The notes under the pieces: generated by a model | What the model was told of the DNA's origin: nothing | The model's input: only the letters and a program-made list of their open reading frames with translations | Databases searched by the model: none | Origin: Lactococcus paracarnosus | GTDB taxonomy: Bacteria; Bacillota; Bacilli; Lactobacillales; Streptococcaceae | NCBI RefSeq assembly: GCF_006770285.1 | Contig: NZ_CP017195.1 | Span: 1,302,001 to 1,366,000, forward strand | Length of the DNA stretch: 64,000 nt | Reading direction: 5' to 3' | Translations under genes and position numbers: made by a program | Shown: one piece after another, positions 54,166-63,144 of the stretch | How the letters are laid out: the number at the start of each line of letters is the position of its first letter | Numbering within the stretch: the stretch's first letter is position 1

Positions 54166-55995
54166 TTATTTCTCCTTTAATTTTTGTTCTAATTGTTCTA
54201 TTTTTTTATTTAATTCTTGAATTGCTAGCCAAGATAAGGCGTTCATAGAGTATAAATTTACAGCTTCTTTGTCTGATGATAGTATTTTTTTGCTGATACT
54301 ATAGCCATCGCCGATGATCCCGCCATATGTTTTATAGCCATCAGAGTTTTTGTATTCAAACTCTGTTATGTCAGTTTTTGATATTTCATCTAGAGCATAA
54401 AAATCAACCGCTTTGATGTTTTTCTTTACACTTTTTAGCGATTTAGTGTTGAATTCTTTAGCTGTAACACTGAGATAGTTGTCGTTCATGTCTACAATAC
54501 TCAAGTTTTGATATGAAGATAGTTGTAACCTTGACCCGCCAATAACAGGAGAGTTCATAATAGTGTTACCGCCAACAATTGAAAAAGCACCGCCACTTGT
54601 CCTTAAACTTGCTGCAACTAATTCACCGACAACATTTAATTTTTTATCAAATTTAACATCTGTAGAAACTGAAAAGTCATCAGCAAACTTAACTGAGTTA
54701 ATACCTGATGTAAACTCAAGCCCCATGATTGTTGAGTTACCTCCTAAACCTTTTCGGTAGGGCGCTATAGTAGCAGTGTTATTAATACTATTGCTGTACT
54801 TATCAGTTATTTTAATCGCTCCGTCTGAATAAGTTGTTGTTGTGAAATATTGGTCTTGTGTAATACTTCCGTCTGATAGATTGATTTTTAGGTTGCTACC
54901 GCTTAGAGTACCTGCTGAAATATTGCTTGCATTCAAATTAATGATATTCACATCTTTTGCGTTTAGCGTTCCTGTGCTTATTTTGTCAGCTGTGATATTC
55001 TGAATTGAAGCACTAGGTATGAAAGCACTCCCTGAAAACTTAACATTGTCAGCATTTAACAGAATCTGATTTGCGCTGATTAACGCTTTACCACTTTCAA
55101 GATTAATTTGAGATGTCACTGTCCCTTTTTCAACGATTCTCAAATTTATATCATTTTTCAATTGTGTAATTTGGGTTGCTGAATCCTCTTTACTTATTTT
55201 TGTTGTGATCTGATCGCTCAATTGTGTTATTTGTGACTTGTCAGCTTTGCTAGAAACTGCACTAGTAATACTGTTATTGGTCTGTTGTATCGTACTATAA
55301 CTATTCAACCTATCATTAGTCCAAGATTGAACACTACTTGTGATATCCGTAGCTTTCTGATTAATTTGCGTTACAACCGTTGTCTTAGTTGGATAAGTGT
55401 CCGCAACTGCCCCTTTTGTTGGATAGGTATTGCTTGCATCAGTCTTGTTAAGGTAAGTACTACTTGCATCACCCTTATTAAGGTAAGTACCTGCTACTGC
55501 ATCTTTAGTAGGATAGGTGTTGGATACCGCATCCTTAGTAGGATATGTCCCAGCTGCATCACCTTTATTCAAGTAAGTCCCAGCAACTGAATCCTTAGTA
55601 GGATATGTACTACTAGCACTTGACGAACTCAAGTATGTATTAGATACTGTGGTCTTAAATCCATTTAAATCCTGAACCATTTGTGTTATCTGTGATTGGC
55701 TAGCAGTTTCTCCCGATGACATAACCCATGAAGCTGGTAAAGTGTTGCCCTCGACTAGCATTACTTCTGTCCAATATAACATAGACCAAGCGCCTACATT
55801 CGTTGCCCCATCGTGGTCAACTCTGATATAAAGCTTGTCATAATCACCATTTGTGAATGTCAAATTTTTACGCTCTACTTTAGCCCCACTAACAGAACCT
55901 TGATAAGCTACTATCACTTTATCATAGCCTTTCGTACTATCGTCTGCTTTAGCAAGTATAAATACAGTAGCTCTTTTAACATTTCCCCCAAGCAT
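54166..55995 (-). CDS. 5'-truncated phage tail protein with S74-type chaperone end
   Basis: 609 residues. The first part (MLGGNVKRATVFILAKADDS..., LPASWVMSSGETASQSQITQM) looks like a tail-associated carbohydrate-binding region. Residues about 120-205 are a repeat array alternating TYPTKDAVAG and TYLNKGDASS units. Coiled segments and a beta-helical stretch follow. The last ~100 residues (SVKKNIKAVDFYALDEI, YGGIIGDGY, ALSWLAIQELNKKIEQLEQKL) match the S74/intramolecular-chaperone end of tail fibres. Upstream, the frame hits a stop eight codons before this ATG and a different small frame (MKKENNNTSTTQLKNQ) abuts, so the true N-terminus has been deleted. Confidence 0.8.
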   Translation of the reverse strand: MLGGNVKRATVFILAKADDSTKGYDKVIVAYQGSVSGAKVERKNLTFTNGDYDKLYIRVDHDGATNVGAWSMLYWTEVMLVEGNTLPASWVMSSGETASQSQITQMVQDLNGFKTTVSNTYLSSSSASSTYPTKDSVAGTYLNKGDAAGTYPTKDAVSNTYPTKDAVAGTYLNKGDASSTYLNKTDASNTYPTKGAVADTYPTKTTVVTQINQKATDITSSVQSWTNDRLNSYSTIQQTNNSITSAVSSKADKSQITQLSDQITTKISKEDSATQITQLKNDINLRIVEKGTVTSQINLESGKALISANQILLNADNVKFSGSAFIPSASIQNITADKISTGTLNAKDVNIINLNASNISAGTLSGSNLKINLSDGSITQDQYFTTTTYSDGAIKITDKYSNSINNTATIAPYRKGLGGNSTIMGLEFTSGINSVKFADDFSVSTDVKFDKKLNVVGELVAASLRTSGGAFSIVGGNTIMNSPVIGGSRLQLSSYQNLSIVDMNDNYLSVTAKEFNTKSLKSVKKNIKAVDFYALDEISKTDITEFEYKNSDGYKTYGGIIGDGYSISKKILSSDKEAVNLYSMNALSWLAIQELNKKIEQLEQKLKEK

Positions 55996-56194
55996 GGAAA
56001 TCGAAAACGAAGCATTGTTTCAATTAATTGATTTTTTAGTTGTGTTGTGCTTGTGTTATTATTTTCTTTTTTCATTCTTCTAATCCCTTTTCGATTAAAA
56101 GAACCCACCCTTATTTCTTAATACTTTTACTACATATATTACTTTTTTCATCGCTCCCATTCGACAAAATTTAGAACTTATACATCAATTATTA

Positions 56195-56362
56195 CTATTT
56201 ATTAATTGCTTTGTCTAAATCATCATCAAGTTTACTCATGTCTCGTTCTAATCTTTCGAATTCTAAATCTATCATGTCAGCTTCAATACTCATAACTCTG
56301 ATACCAGAAATCAGTGTTTTCATAAATTCATCGTTCATTCTTTCTTTAGTTGTTTTAGTCAT
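56195..56362 (-). CDS. Small helical phage protein
   Basis: 55 residues from MTKTTKERMNDEFMKTLISG with AAGGA eight bases upstream; ends in LERDMSKLDDDLDKAINK. Charged and helical. Too short for confident classification, but the start signals are good. Confidence 0.55.
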   Translation of the reverse strand: MTKTTKERMNDEFMKTLISGIRVMSIEADMIDLEFERLERDMSKLDDDLDKAINK

Positions 56363-56424
56363 ATTCATATTCCTTTTTTCTATTGTATTATTAGTTATTA
56401 GTTAAACAACTTATCAACTTTTAT

Positions 56425-56526
56425 TCAAGCTGCTTTTTTATCTGATTGTGCTTTATCAACATTTACAACTTTAACTTTGCTGTCAGCTGTTTTTGTCATA
56501 TGTTGTTTTAGTGTAATCATTTCCAT
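56425..56526 (-). CDS. Possible 33-residue phage peptide
   Basis: MEMITLKQHMTKTADSKVKV and a Lys/Ala-rich end, preceded by AAAGGA ten bases upstream. It sits between the truncated 362-residue gene and the 55-residue gene on the same strand. Confidence 0.4.
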   Translation of the reverse strand: MEMITLKQHMTKTADSKVKVVNVDKAQSDKKAA

Positions 56527-56545
56527 TTTGTTATTTTCCTTTTTT

Positions 56546-57634
56546 CTATTTAAACAATTCGTCTAATTCATTATTTGTTTTCATGTGTGTTTGTAAATAA
56601 ATGATATTATTTTGTTTGCAATCATCTACAAGTTTAATCACATCATTGTCTTCAACTGTTGCTTTATATTCTTTGTCCATTTTGTCATATTCAACTGTAT
56701 CTGCTTTAGTAAACCCAATTCGCAAATCTAAATCAGTCATAAACTTGAAATAGCTTCTATTTTCCATTTCTTTATAAGGCGAAAAGTTAGATGGCTGTTC
56801 TTGTAAGCTAGCTTCATAACGCCAAAACATGCCTTTTTTACCTTTAATTTTTCGCTTGAATTCTCGTCTTACATAAGTGCTATTTCTATATTTCTGAAAC
56901 TCTGACATGAATTGTGATCTAAGCTCATCTAGTTCATAAGTTGATAACTCAGCATTATCAATATCATTTTTTAGTTGAACAATATCTAATTCAATTTCAA
57001 TCCAAATTGATTCGCTTTTCAAGTTATCTCTGTAATAGTCTCTTAGTTCATTTTTAAATTCATTAGTAGCAAGCATGAATTTTGTTACATTATGTTTAAC
57101 TTTTAAAGCATCCACAAAAATTTTCATCTTTTTAACTTCGATATCATCCAACAATCTTTTCTTATTACCGTTTTCATCTTCGTCTTCTTCACTATCAAAA
57201 GATGCATCACACCAATATAAAGTTGCATAAGCTTCCTTTACTTTCAATTGCTTCAAGCAAAAACTTAATACATTTTTCAAACTTGATGCAACATCATCTT
57301 TATAATAACTTCTGAAAGCAACATCAATATGTTTCATTTCATCAATTTCATTTAAATTTTGAATGCTGCTAGTTATCCCAGCTGCTTTTAACCAATTCAA
57401 TCTTGTCATAGATTTGTAAGTTACATCATCATCTAATTCTGCTATATAACTTTTAAACATTTTCAAGGCAATAATATTATGTGTTTTTATGTTGTTTGCG
57501 TTAGCTTTGTAGTAACCTTTTTCAATCATATCAGCATTGCTTAATTCTTGTTCACGCTTGATGCCAATTTCAAAATAAGCTTTATGACTTCGACTACCTT
57601 TAACATATTCTGCTGATTCATATTTCTTAAGCAA
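56546..57634 (-). pseudogene. Large hypothetical protein, 5' end lost at an IS junction
   Basis: The minus-strand frame is open from inside the IS end (codons VKKLGKLQSNTKNGIITELL) through 57634 to a stop at 56546; no ribosome binding site or ATG marks a start, and the first codon in this span is TTG. So the original 5' part was removed or displaced by the IS at 57685. About 362 residues, charged and mostly helical (VTKFMLATNEFKNELRDYYRDNL, EFKRKIKGKKGMFWRYEASL). Not recognised; it could be the C-terminal region of the interrupted KAP gene or a separate phage gene. Confidence 0.6.
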
Positions 57635-57738
57635 TTCTGTAATTATCCCATTTTTAGTATTGCTCTGTAACTTACCTAATTTTTTGACGTTAAGTCAATT
57701 TATTAGAGTCAAAAACGTATAATTTTAATGTATTTATT

Positions 57739-58593
57739 TTAAGCGATTCCTTTTTCAAATTGATTAGGTGTAAGATAGCCTAAACTTTGATGGATTCGTT
57801 TTGAATTATAAAAGGCTTCAATGTACCAGAAAATACTCTGATAGGCTTCTTCAAAGTTCTTATATTTAAATTGATACACCCACTCTCTTTTTAAATGTCC
57901 ATGCCAAGATTCAAGACTGGCATTATGATAAGGATACCCCTTACGACTGAAGGAGTGGGTGAGTCCAGAATTTTTTATTGTCTCTTCATACTCATGACTC
58001 GTATACTGACTTCCTTGGTCAGAATGAAGAATAACAGCTTCTGGATAGTTTTGTGATTCCAATGCCTTAATCAAAGTCCTTTGTACTAATTCTACAGTCA
58101 TTCGCTTGTCTAAATCCCAAGCAATGACTTTTTTAGTGTAACGATCCATAATGGTTGAGAGATAAGCCCAGCCTTGTTGAGTCGGGATATAAGTAATATC
58201 GGTTGACCAAACCTTATTTTTCTTTGTAGGCTCATTTTGTATGAGGTTCTTTCTTTTAATGCCATCCCTAACGGAGTGTCCTGGTTTAAATTTTTTAACG
58301 ACGACTGACTTGATCTGAAGTTGTTTCATTATTTTTTGTACGAGGTTTAACCCTACTTTTTCCCCTTGATTTAGTAAGAGGTGCTGAATCTTAGGTGCCC
58401 CATAGATTCCCCGATTCGCCTTGAAAAGTTGGACAATCTTAATTGCCAAGTGTTGCCTCCGTAATTGAGTTTTGGAACGACGTCGATTGATCCGTTCATA
58501 ATAACTTGATTCAGGGACACCAAGAAGTTGACAACTGAGCCTGACATTGAGTGCTAAAGTTTTAATGGTTTGAGTCATATCCGCAGCACTCAC
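57739..58593 (-). CDS. IS3-family transposase OrfB (copy A)
   Basis: 284 residues. DDE integrase core: first Asp in VWSTDITYIPTQQG, second in ILHSDQGSQYTSHEYEE, Glu in NASLESWHGHLKREWVYQF. N-terminal HTH_21-type region (ANRGIYGAPKIQHLLLNQGEKV). It begins with GTG overlapping the OrfA stop, consistent with the programmed frameshift that makes OrfAB in this family. Confidence 0.93.
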   Translation of the reverse strand: MSAADMTQTIKTLALNVRLSCQLLGVPESSYYERINRRRSKTQLRRQHLAIKIVQLFKANRGIYGAPKIQHLLLNQGEKVGLNLVQKIMKQLQIKSVVVKKFKPGHSVRDGIKRKNLIQNEPTKKNKVWSTDITYIPTQQGWAYLSTIMDRYTKKVIAWDLDKRMTVELVQRTLIKALESQNYPEAVILHSDQGSQYTSHEYEETIKNSGLTHSFSRKGYPYHNASLESWHGHLKREWVYQFKYKNFEEAYQSIFWYIEAFYNSKRIHQSLGYLTPNQFEKGIA

Positions 58594-58850
58594 TTCTTTT
58601 TCTCGGCGAATATGGTCAATACTTTTTTTAAGATGTCTCGTTCTTCCTTAACTTTTGCTAGTTGTCTTTTTAATTCTAGAAAATCAGCTTTAGAAACTGA
58701 GCTTTCATTAGACTTAGAGTAGAGGTCGATCCATTTATAAATTGTTGCAGGAGACACGCTGTATTCTTTAGAAAGCTGTGTAACGGATTGCCCAGAATGG
58801 TAGAAGTCAATAAGGGTTTCTTTAAATTCTTTTGAGTATCGTTTTTGCAT
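58590..58850 (-). CDS. IS3-family transposase OrfA (copy A)
   Basis: 86 residues: HTH (KRYSKEFKETLIDFYHSGQS, SVSPATIYKWIDLYSK) and a leucine-zipper coiled coil (LKRQLAKVKEERDILKKVL). Identical in sequence to the OrfA of copy B. Confidence 0.93.
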   Translation of the reverse strand: MQKRYSKEFKETLIDFYHSGQSVTQLSKEYSVSPATIYKWIDLYSKSNESSVSKADFLELKRQLAKVKEERDILKKVLTIFAEKKK

Positions 58851-58908
58851 GTTTTTTTCCTTTGTGTAAATTATACAATAATGACTCTAAGATTTAAGGA
58901 TAACATCA

Positions 58909-59522
58909 ATACATATTATCAATACTTGGTAATGAAAATTCAAAATCAAAAAATCTATTTAAGTATTTATAGCCATTAAATCCTTGTCCGTATAGAGATC
59001 TGATAGTGTGTTCAAGTTCGCTCTTATTAGTCCCAAATAGAAATACAACATCATCATGAGTGAAAAAGTGCTTTACAACCTCCAATAATTCGACTGCGTA
59101 AGATGGTTTACATCTGTCTAGTTCGTCAACTATGATTAGTATTCTTTTGCCTGTAATATTGGATAGTTCCTGTAATAAATTATTTACAGCTTCTTTTTGA
59201 GAACGAATTGAAGTTATTTTTGGCGTATTATCTTTTTTGGGTTCTGTAAAGTCTTCTATCTCAATGATATCAGCTGTGATTTTTTTTATCACTCTGCTTA
59301 AAACTTTACTGCCTACTTCTTTCAATCTATCTTTTACATCATTTTTGATAGTAGTCTCTTTAGTTTCAAGGTCAATTTCAGATGCAATCTTCATCAGCAA
59401 TTCACCAATGAGTGATTCCATTGGATTGTTATATAAATCATGTTCCCATGAATTAAAATAAAAGACAAAGTACTTTTTCTTAAATTCTTTTACTATATTT
59501 TCATAAGTCGTCCCAACATATT
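58909..59522 (-). pseudogene. KAP-type P-loop NTPase, middle fragment
   Basis: Frame YVGTTYENIVKEFKKKYFVF onward. It has KAP features: the NSW motif in VFYFNSWEHDLYNNP, Walker B in RILIIVDELDRCKPSYAVELL, and VVFLFGTNKSELEHTIRSLYG. It ends at LPSIDNMY where IS copy A begins. The N-terminal part with Walker A is at 60419-60642, beyond IS copy B. KAP NTPases occur in prophages and have been linked to phage exclusion. Confidence 0.82.
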
Positions 59523-59580
59523 TGATGTTATCCTTAAATCTTAGAGTCATTATTGTATAATTTACACAAAGGAAAAAAAC

Positions 59581-59841
59581 ATGCAAAAACGATACTCAAA
59601 AGAATTTAAAGAAACCCTTATTGACTTCTACCATTCTGGGCAATCCGTTACACAGCTTTCTAAAGAATACAGCGTGTCTCCTGCAACAATTTATAAATGG
59701 ATCGACCTCTACTCTAAGTCTAATGAAAGCTCAGTTTCTAAAGCTGATTTTCTAGAATTAAAAAGACAACTAGCAAAAGTTAAGGAAGAACGAGACATCT
59801 TAAAAAAAGTATTGACCATATTCGCCGAGAAAAAGAAGTGA
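59581..59841 (+). CDS. IS3-family transposase OrfA (copy B)
   Basis: 86 residues, same amino-acid sequence as the copy A OrfA, with AAAGGAAAAAAAC before the ATG. Confidence 0.92.
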   Translation: MQKRYSKEFKETLIDFYHSGQSVTQLSKEYSVSPATIYKWIDLYSKSNESSVSKADFLELKRQLAKVKEERDILKKVLTIFAEKKK

Positions 59842-60428
59842 GTGCTGCGGATATGACTCAAACCATTAAAACTTTAGCACTCAATGTCAGGCTCAGTTGT
59901 CAACTTCTTGGTGTCCCTGAATCAAGTTATTATGAACGGATCAATCGACGTCGTTCCAAAACTCAATTACGGAGGCAACACTTGGCAATTAAGATTGTCC
60001 AACTTTTCAAGGCGAATCGGGGAATCTATGGGGCACCTAAGATTCAGCACCTCTTACTAAATCAAGGGGAAAAAGTAGGGTTAAACCTCGTACAAAAAAT
60101 AATGAAACAACTTCAGATCAAGTCAGTCGTCGTTAAAAAATTTAAACCAGGACACTCCGTTAGGGATGGCATTAAAAGAAAGAACCTCATACAAAATGAG
60201 CCTACAAAGAAAAATAAGGTTTGGTCAACCGATATTACTTATATCCCGACTCAACAAGGCTGGGCTTATCTCTCAACCATTATGGATCGTTACACTAAAA
60301 AAGTCATTGCTTGGGATTTAGACAAGCGAATGACTGTAGAATTAGTACAAAGGACTTTGATTAAGGCATTGGAATCACAAAACTATCCAGAAGCTGTTAT
60401 TCTTCATTCTGACGTTAAGTCAATTTAA
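59838..60428 (+). pseudogene. IS3-family transposase OrfB, truncated (copy B)
   Basis: Identical to copy A OrfB for about 192 residues up to AVILHSD, then VKSI and a stop from the inverted IS end. It has lost the C-terminal third with the catalytic Glu, so it cannot be active, though copy A could act on both. Confidence 0.92.
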
Positions 60429-60642
60429 TATATTCTTCGGTGCTAGAAATATACTCTAATTGCCTTAAAAATACAGATTTTCCAGTACCCCAAGCACCAT
60501 CTATGTTTAATATCATTTGCCCTTTAATACCATTAATAAAACTAAAGAGTGCATACAAGTCTTCATTTCGATTTAGTAAGTTCTCCTTTAATAATTCAAA
60601 AATTTGACTATCGTCAGCTGTGTTTGTATCTTGTCGCTTCAT
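60419..60642 (-). pseudogene. KAP-type P-loop NTPase, N-terminal fragment
   Basis: MKRQDTNTADDSQIFELLKE to SSTEEY, containing Walker A (LNIDGAWGTGKSVFLRQLEY). GAGGG is seven bases before the ATG, and an extended -10 (TGGTATAAT, -10 at about 60678-60683) lies upstream, so the fragment is probably still transcribed. The homologous frame stops at the IS scar and resumes at 59522. Confidence 0.85.
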
Positions 60643-60830
60643 GTTTTTACCCTCATATAATTATGTCTATTAAAATAATTATACCATTTTTAAACCTAGT
60701 AAAACACTAGACTTACAACGACGATTTATATTATAAAACTTGAATTTTACAAGTATTGAGCATAAATAAAAAATACCCATTTAACTGAGTACTTTATACT
60801 AGATTAATTACCTTTATGTTTAGTTTATCA

Positions 60831-61556
60831 TCATTTATCTTTAGTATTATTACGATAATCATCTATAATGACCTTCGAGTACTTGCCATATAATGACTTA
60901 TATTCTATAGAAATATCCTCTTTTCCATTGTCTGTAATCAGTTGATTCCATCCTGAAAAATTTTTTCTATAAAAATCTAAATTAGTTTTATTTAAAGTAT
61001 TTTTTCTTATTCTATCATATTCCTTAATAACAAACTTATCATTACTATCCATCGCTGATACAAATTCATTTCGCTGCTGTTTATTTGATCTCTTGTAAAT
61101 ATCTTTTGTAGAAATAGCTAGTAACTTCTCATCAGGAAATTTATATCGATTTATTAGAGGGTCATCATATAGTATTATACTTATCATAGTATCTGAATCA
61201 ATTTTTTTAAAATAATGATATCTTATTATTTCACCGTCATCTTCTCTTAAACATACTATATCATTATTAACATATTTTGCTCTATATCTATCTCCATATT
61301 TAGCTAGATCTTTTAAATTCTCCTCACTAAAATCTGCAAAACCATCATGATTTTTTTGTAGAGATTTATCCTTTTCCACATCCTCGGATTTCACAGAATA
61401 GTCTATATTAGTTCTTCTATCTTCTGTATCGAATTTAATCCAATATCCATAAATTTCATTTATTGCTGGTTTTGTATTAATCTTTACACCTTTTTTACAA
61501 CTGGATAATACAATTAACATCAATAATAACATTGAAATCTTAATTACTTTTTTCAT
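60831..61556 (-). CDS. Lipoprotein, uncharacterised
   Basis: 241 residues from MKKVIKISMLLLMLIVLSSC; the lipobox is LSSC with the lipidated Cys near residue 20. GGGAG is seven bases before the ATG. The mature part is charged, with KPAINEIYGYWIKFDTEDRR suggesting a lipocalin-like domain. Located in the prophage next to the integrase, so it might be a lysogenic-conversion or superinfection-exclusion protein; that is inference from position. Confidence 0.78.
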   Translation of the reverse strand: MKKVIKISMLLLMLIVLSSCKKGVKINTKPAINEIYGYWIKFDTEDRRTNIDYSVKSEDVEKDKSLQKNHDGFADFSEENLKDLAKYGDRYRAKYVNNDIVCLREDDGEIIRYHYFKKIDSDTMISIILYDDPLINRYKFPDEKLLAISTKDIYKRSNKQQRNEFVSAMDSNDKFVIKEYDRIRKNTLNKTNLDFYRKNFSGWNQLITDNGKEDISIEYKSLYGKYSKVIIDDYRNNTKDK

Positions 61557-61621
61557 CAATAATCTCCCTAATTTATAAGCTCCCTTCCAATTATATCATG
61601 GTTTTTAAATTATTCTGTTTG

Positions 61622-62533
61622 CTATCGCAAGTTTTTCAGCGTTGAATATTTAATAGATTCTTTAACAAAATCATCACTTTTCAAAGTTTGCAAATACTTT
61701 TGTGTCATTGACACTTGACTGTGACCCATATTCAAACTTAGAGTGTATATGTCCATACCATTGCGTATAGCCATGTGTGCGTAAGTGTGTCGTAAAGTAT
61801 GACCTGAGAACCTAACAACATCCCTTATCTTAACTTGTTTTTTTAACGCATTCATAATATGCCAAATTGTGGGTGGCTTAATTCCTGTTTTTTTATATGA
61901 TACAAAATAATATTCTATGTCATCATTTTTATATTTTGCTTTCTTGATTCTGTCGTATTTATACATTTCCTTTTTTAAAATTGGTGTGATAGCTACTGCC
62001 CTGTCTTTGTTACCTTTACCGTGTCTGATTAAAATCTGATTATCTAAAATGTCATCATTCTTTATATTTGCTAGTTCTGATACCCTTAAGCCTGTTTCTA
62101 ATAGCATCATAAATATAACTGTGTCTCTTTGTGCTATGTGTTTGTGTCTATTTGTCTTTGCTGCCTTTAGTAGCTGTCTGATTTCATCATCGTTTAATGG
62201 ATATATTACTTTTTTTTGTATTTTCAATCGCTTAATATTTAAAAATGGACTAGTAGTTATATAACCTTCTTCTATCATATATTCAAACAATTTTTTTAAT
62301 CTGCTAGTTGTTATATTTATTGCGCTAGATTGCATACCATTATCCTGTAAACTTATTATCCATTTTTTTACATCTTGTTTTGTTACTTCATCAACAAATT
62401 CAATATTATTGCTTAGAAAATAATCTTTAATATTTTTAAATTTTGCTTTGTAATTATAAATTGTAAAGCTAGTATAATTTTTAACTTGAATATCAGTTAA
62501 AAACTCGTCAATAATTTCTTGCCATTTGTACAT
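61622..62533 (-). CDS. int: Tyrosine recombinase (prophage integrase)
   Basis: 303 residues. N-terminal core-binding SAM-like domain (about 1-95); catalytic domain with Arg in LLETGLRVSELANI, His-x-x-Arg in SGHTLRHTYAHM, His in LNMGHSQVSMTQKYLQ and the nucleophile Tyr in the same segment. All key residues are present, so it may still be active. It is 117 bp from the right attachment repeat and points away from it, the normal arrangement. Confidence 0.95.
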   Translation of the reverse strand: MYKWQEIIDEFLTDIQVKNYTSFTIYNYKAKFKNIKDYFLSNNIEFVDEVTKQDVKKWIISLQDNGMQSSAINITTSRLKKLFEYMIEEGYITTSPFLNIKRLKIQKKVIYPLNDDEIRQLLKAAKTNRHKHIAQRDTVIFMMLLETGLRVSELANIKNDDILDNQILIRHGKGNKDRAVAITPILKKEMYKYDRIKKAKYKNDDIEYYFVSYKKTGIKPPTIWHIMNALKKQVKIRDVVRFSGHTLRHTYAHMAIRNGMDIYTLSLNMGHSQVSMTQKYLQTLKSDDFVKESIKYSTLKNLR

Positions 62534-62649
62534 GTTATTTTACCCCATATTTTTGTATTAAATATTAACATATGAAATAGCTGATTAAAACAAAATTATT
62601 GAATAATATCAGTTAAAAAACAGTCACAAACCCTTTGTTTATAAGGCTT

Positions 62650-62754
62650 CATCAAAGCAATCATAGACATCTGTGATCACCTCATTCACGCCGAAAAATT
62701 TGATGACTTAATTAACTTTTATACGGAAGATGCGATTTTGGTCATTAAACCAGA
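62650..62754. repeat. Right attachment repeat (attR) of the prophage remnant
   Basis: 105 bp, same as 53062-53166 apart from three substitutions; the sequence diverges on both sides. Confidence 0.88.
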
Positions 62755-63037
62755 GATGATTGCTAGAGGCAGGGAACAAATCAAGTCAGCATTCATCAAA
62801 ATAGCTGCATATTTTGATAACTCTATCAAGCCGCTTGAAGGTCAGATGCTTTATCTGGTAACTGGCGATACCGTCTTAGTATTGGCACAGACCTTTTTAG
62901 AAGCTAATCAGACTGCTACGGATAAATCAGACTATGCTATGGAGAGACGTGCAACCTACATTTTTCGAAAAATCGACGGCAAGTGGTTATGTGCAATAGA
63001 TAATTCTTATGGTACATCTCTTCTTGATTCACTTTAA
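62651..63037 (+). pseudogene. 3' part of the NTF2/SnoaL-like gene split by the prophage
   Basis: Frame opens with IKAIIDICDHLIHAEKFDDL and continues through FYTEDAILVIKPEMIARGRE to RRATYIFRKIDGKWLCAIDN and SLLDSL. It has no start codon with a ribosome binding site. It lacks the first ten codons, which remain at 53033. Confidence 0.88.
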
Positions 63038-63067
63038 ACACTAACAACCAAATCTATGAAGCTTTAA

Positions 63068-63113
63068 AAAACTCTCCATCAGCTGACATATGCAGTCAGC
63101 TGATGGAGAGTTT
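63068..63113 (+). terminator. Strong terminator after the NTF2-like gene
   Basis: Arms AACTCTCCATCAGCTGAC/GTCAGCTGATGGAGAGTT with a TTTT end, between convergent genes. Confidence 0.85.
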
Positions 63114-63144
63114 TATGATGTTGAACTGTGCGATCCTATTCAGC

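Larger units (their letters stand above)
57685..58908 (-). mobile_element. IS3-family insertion sequence, complete copy A
   Basis: 1224 bp. Imperfect terminal inverted repeats: TGACGTTAAGTCAATTTA at the 3' end and TGATGTTATCCTTAAATC at the 5' end, each followed by TTAGAGTCA and a shared GTATAATTT. Both transposase genes are intact. No clear target duplication is seen, which points to later rearrangement. Confidence 0.85.
59523..60432 (+). mobile_element. IS3-family insertion sequence, truncated copy B
   Basis: Same element as copy A in the opposite orientation, intact at its 5' end. It breaks off in orfB at CATTCTGAC, losing about the last 300 bp. Right after the break lie 18 bases (TGACGTTAAGTCAATTTA) identical to the element's 3' end but inverted, a rearrangement scar. 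KAP gene sequence resumes after that. Confidence 0.85.
53062..62754. mobile_element. Decayed prophage or integrative element of about 9.6 kb
   Basis: Bounded by the 105-bp direct repeat. Content from right to left: integrase, lipoprotein, KAP NTPase pieces with two IS copies, a 5'-truncated protein, small peptides, a truncated tail protein and a holin-like protein. Capsid, packaging, replication and lysin genes are missing, so it cannot form particles alone. Base composition is visibly more AT-rich than the flanks. Confidence 0.85.

Noticed and set aside
56546..57634. Phage replication initiator
   Set aside because: No Rep, HTH or P-loop motif can be seen, and the 5' end is missing, so a function would be guesswork.
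53062..62754. CRISPR array or restriction system inside the prophage
   Set aside because: No regularly spaced repeats and no methylase or nuclease motifs were found; the only defence-like gene is the broken KAP NTPase.
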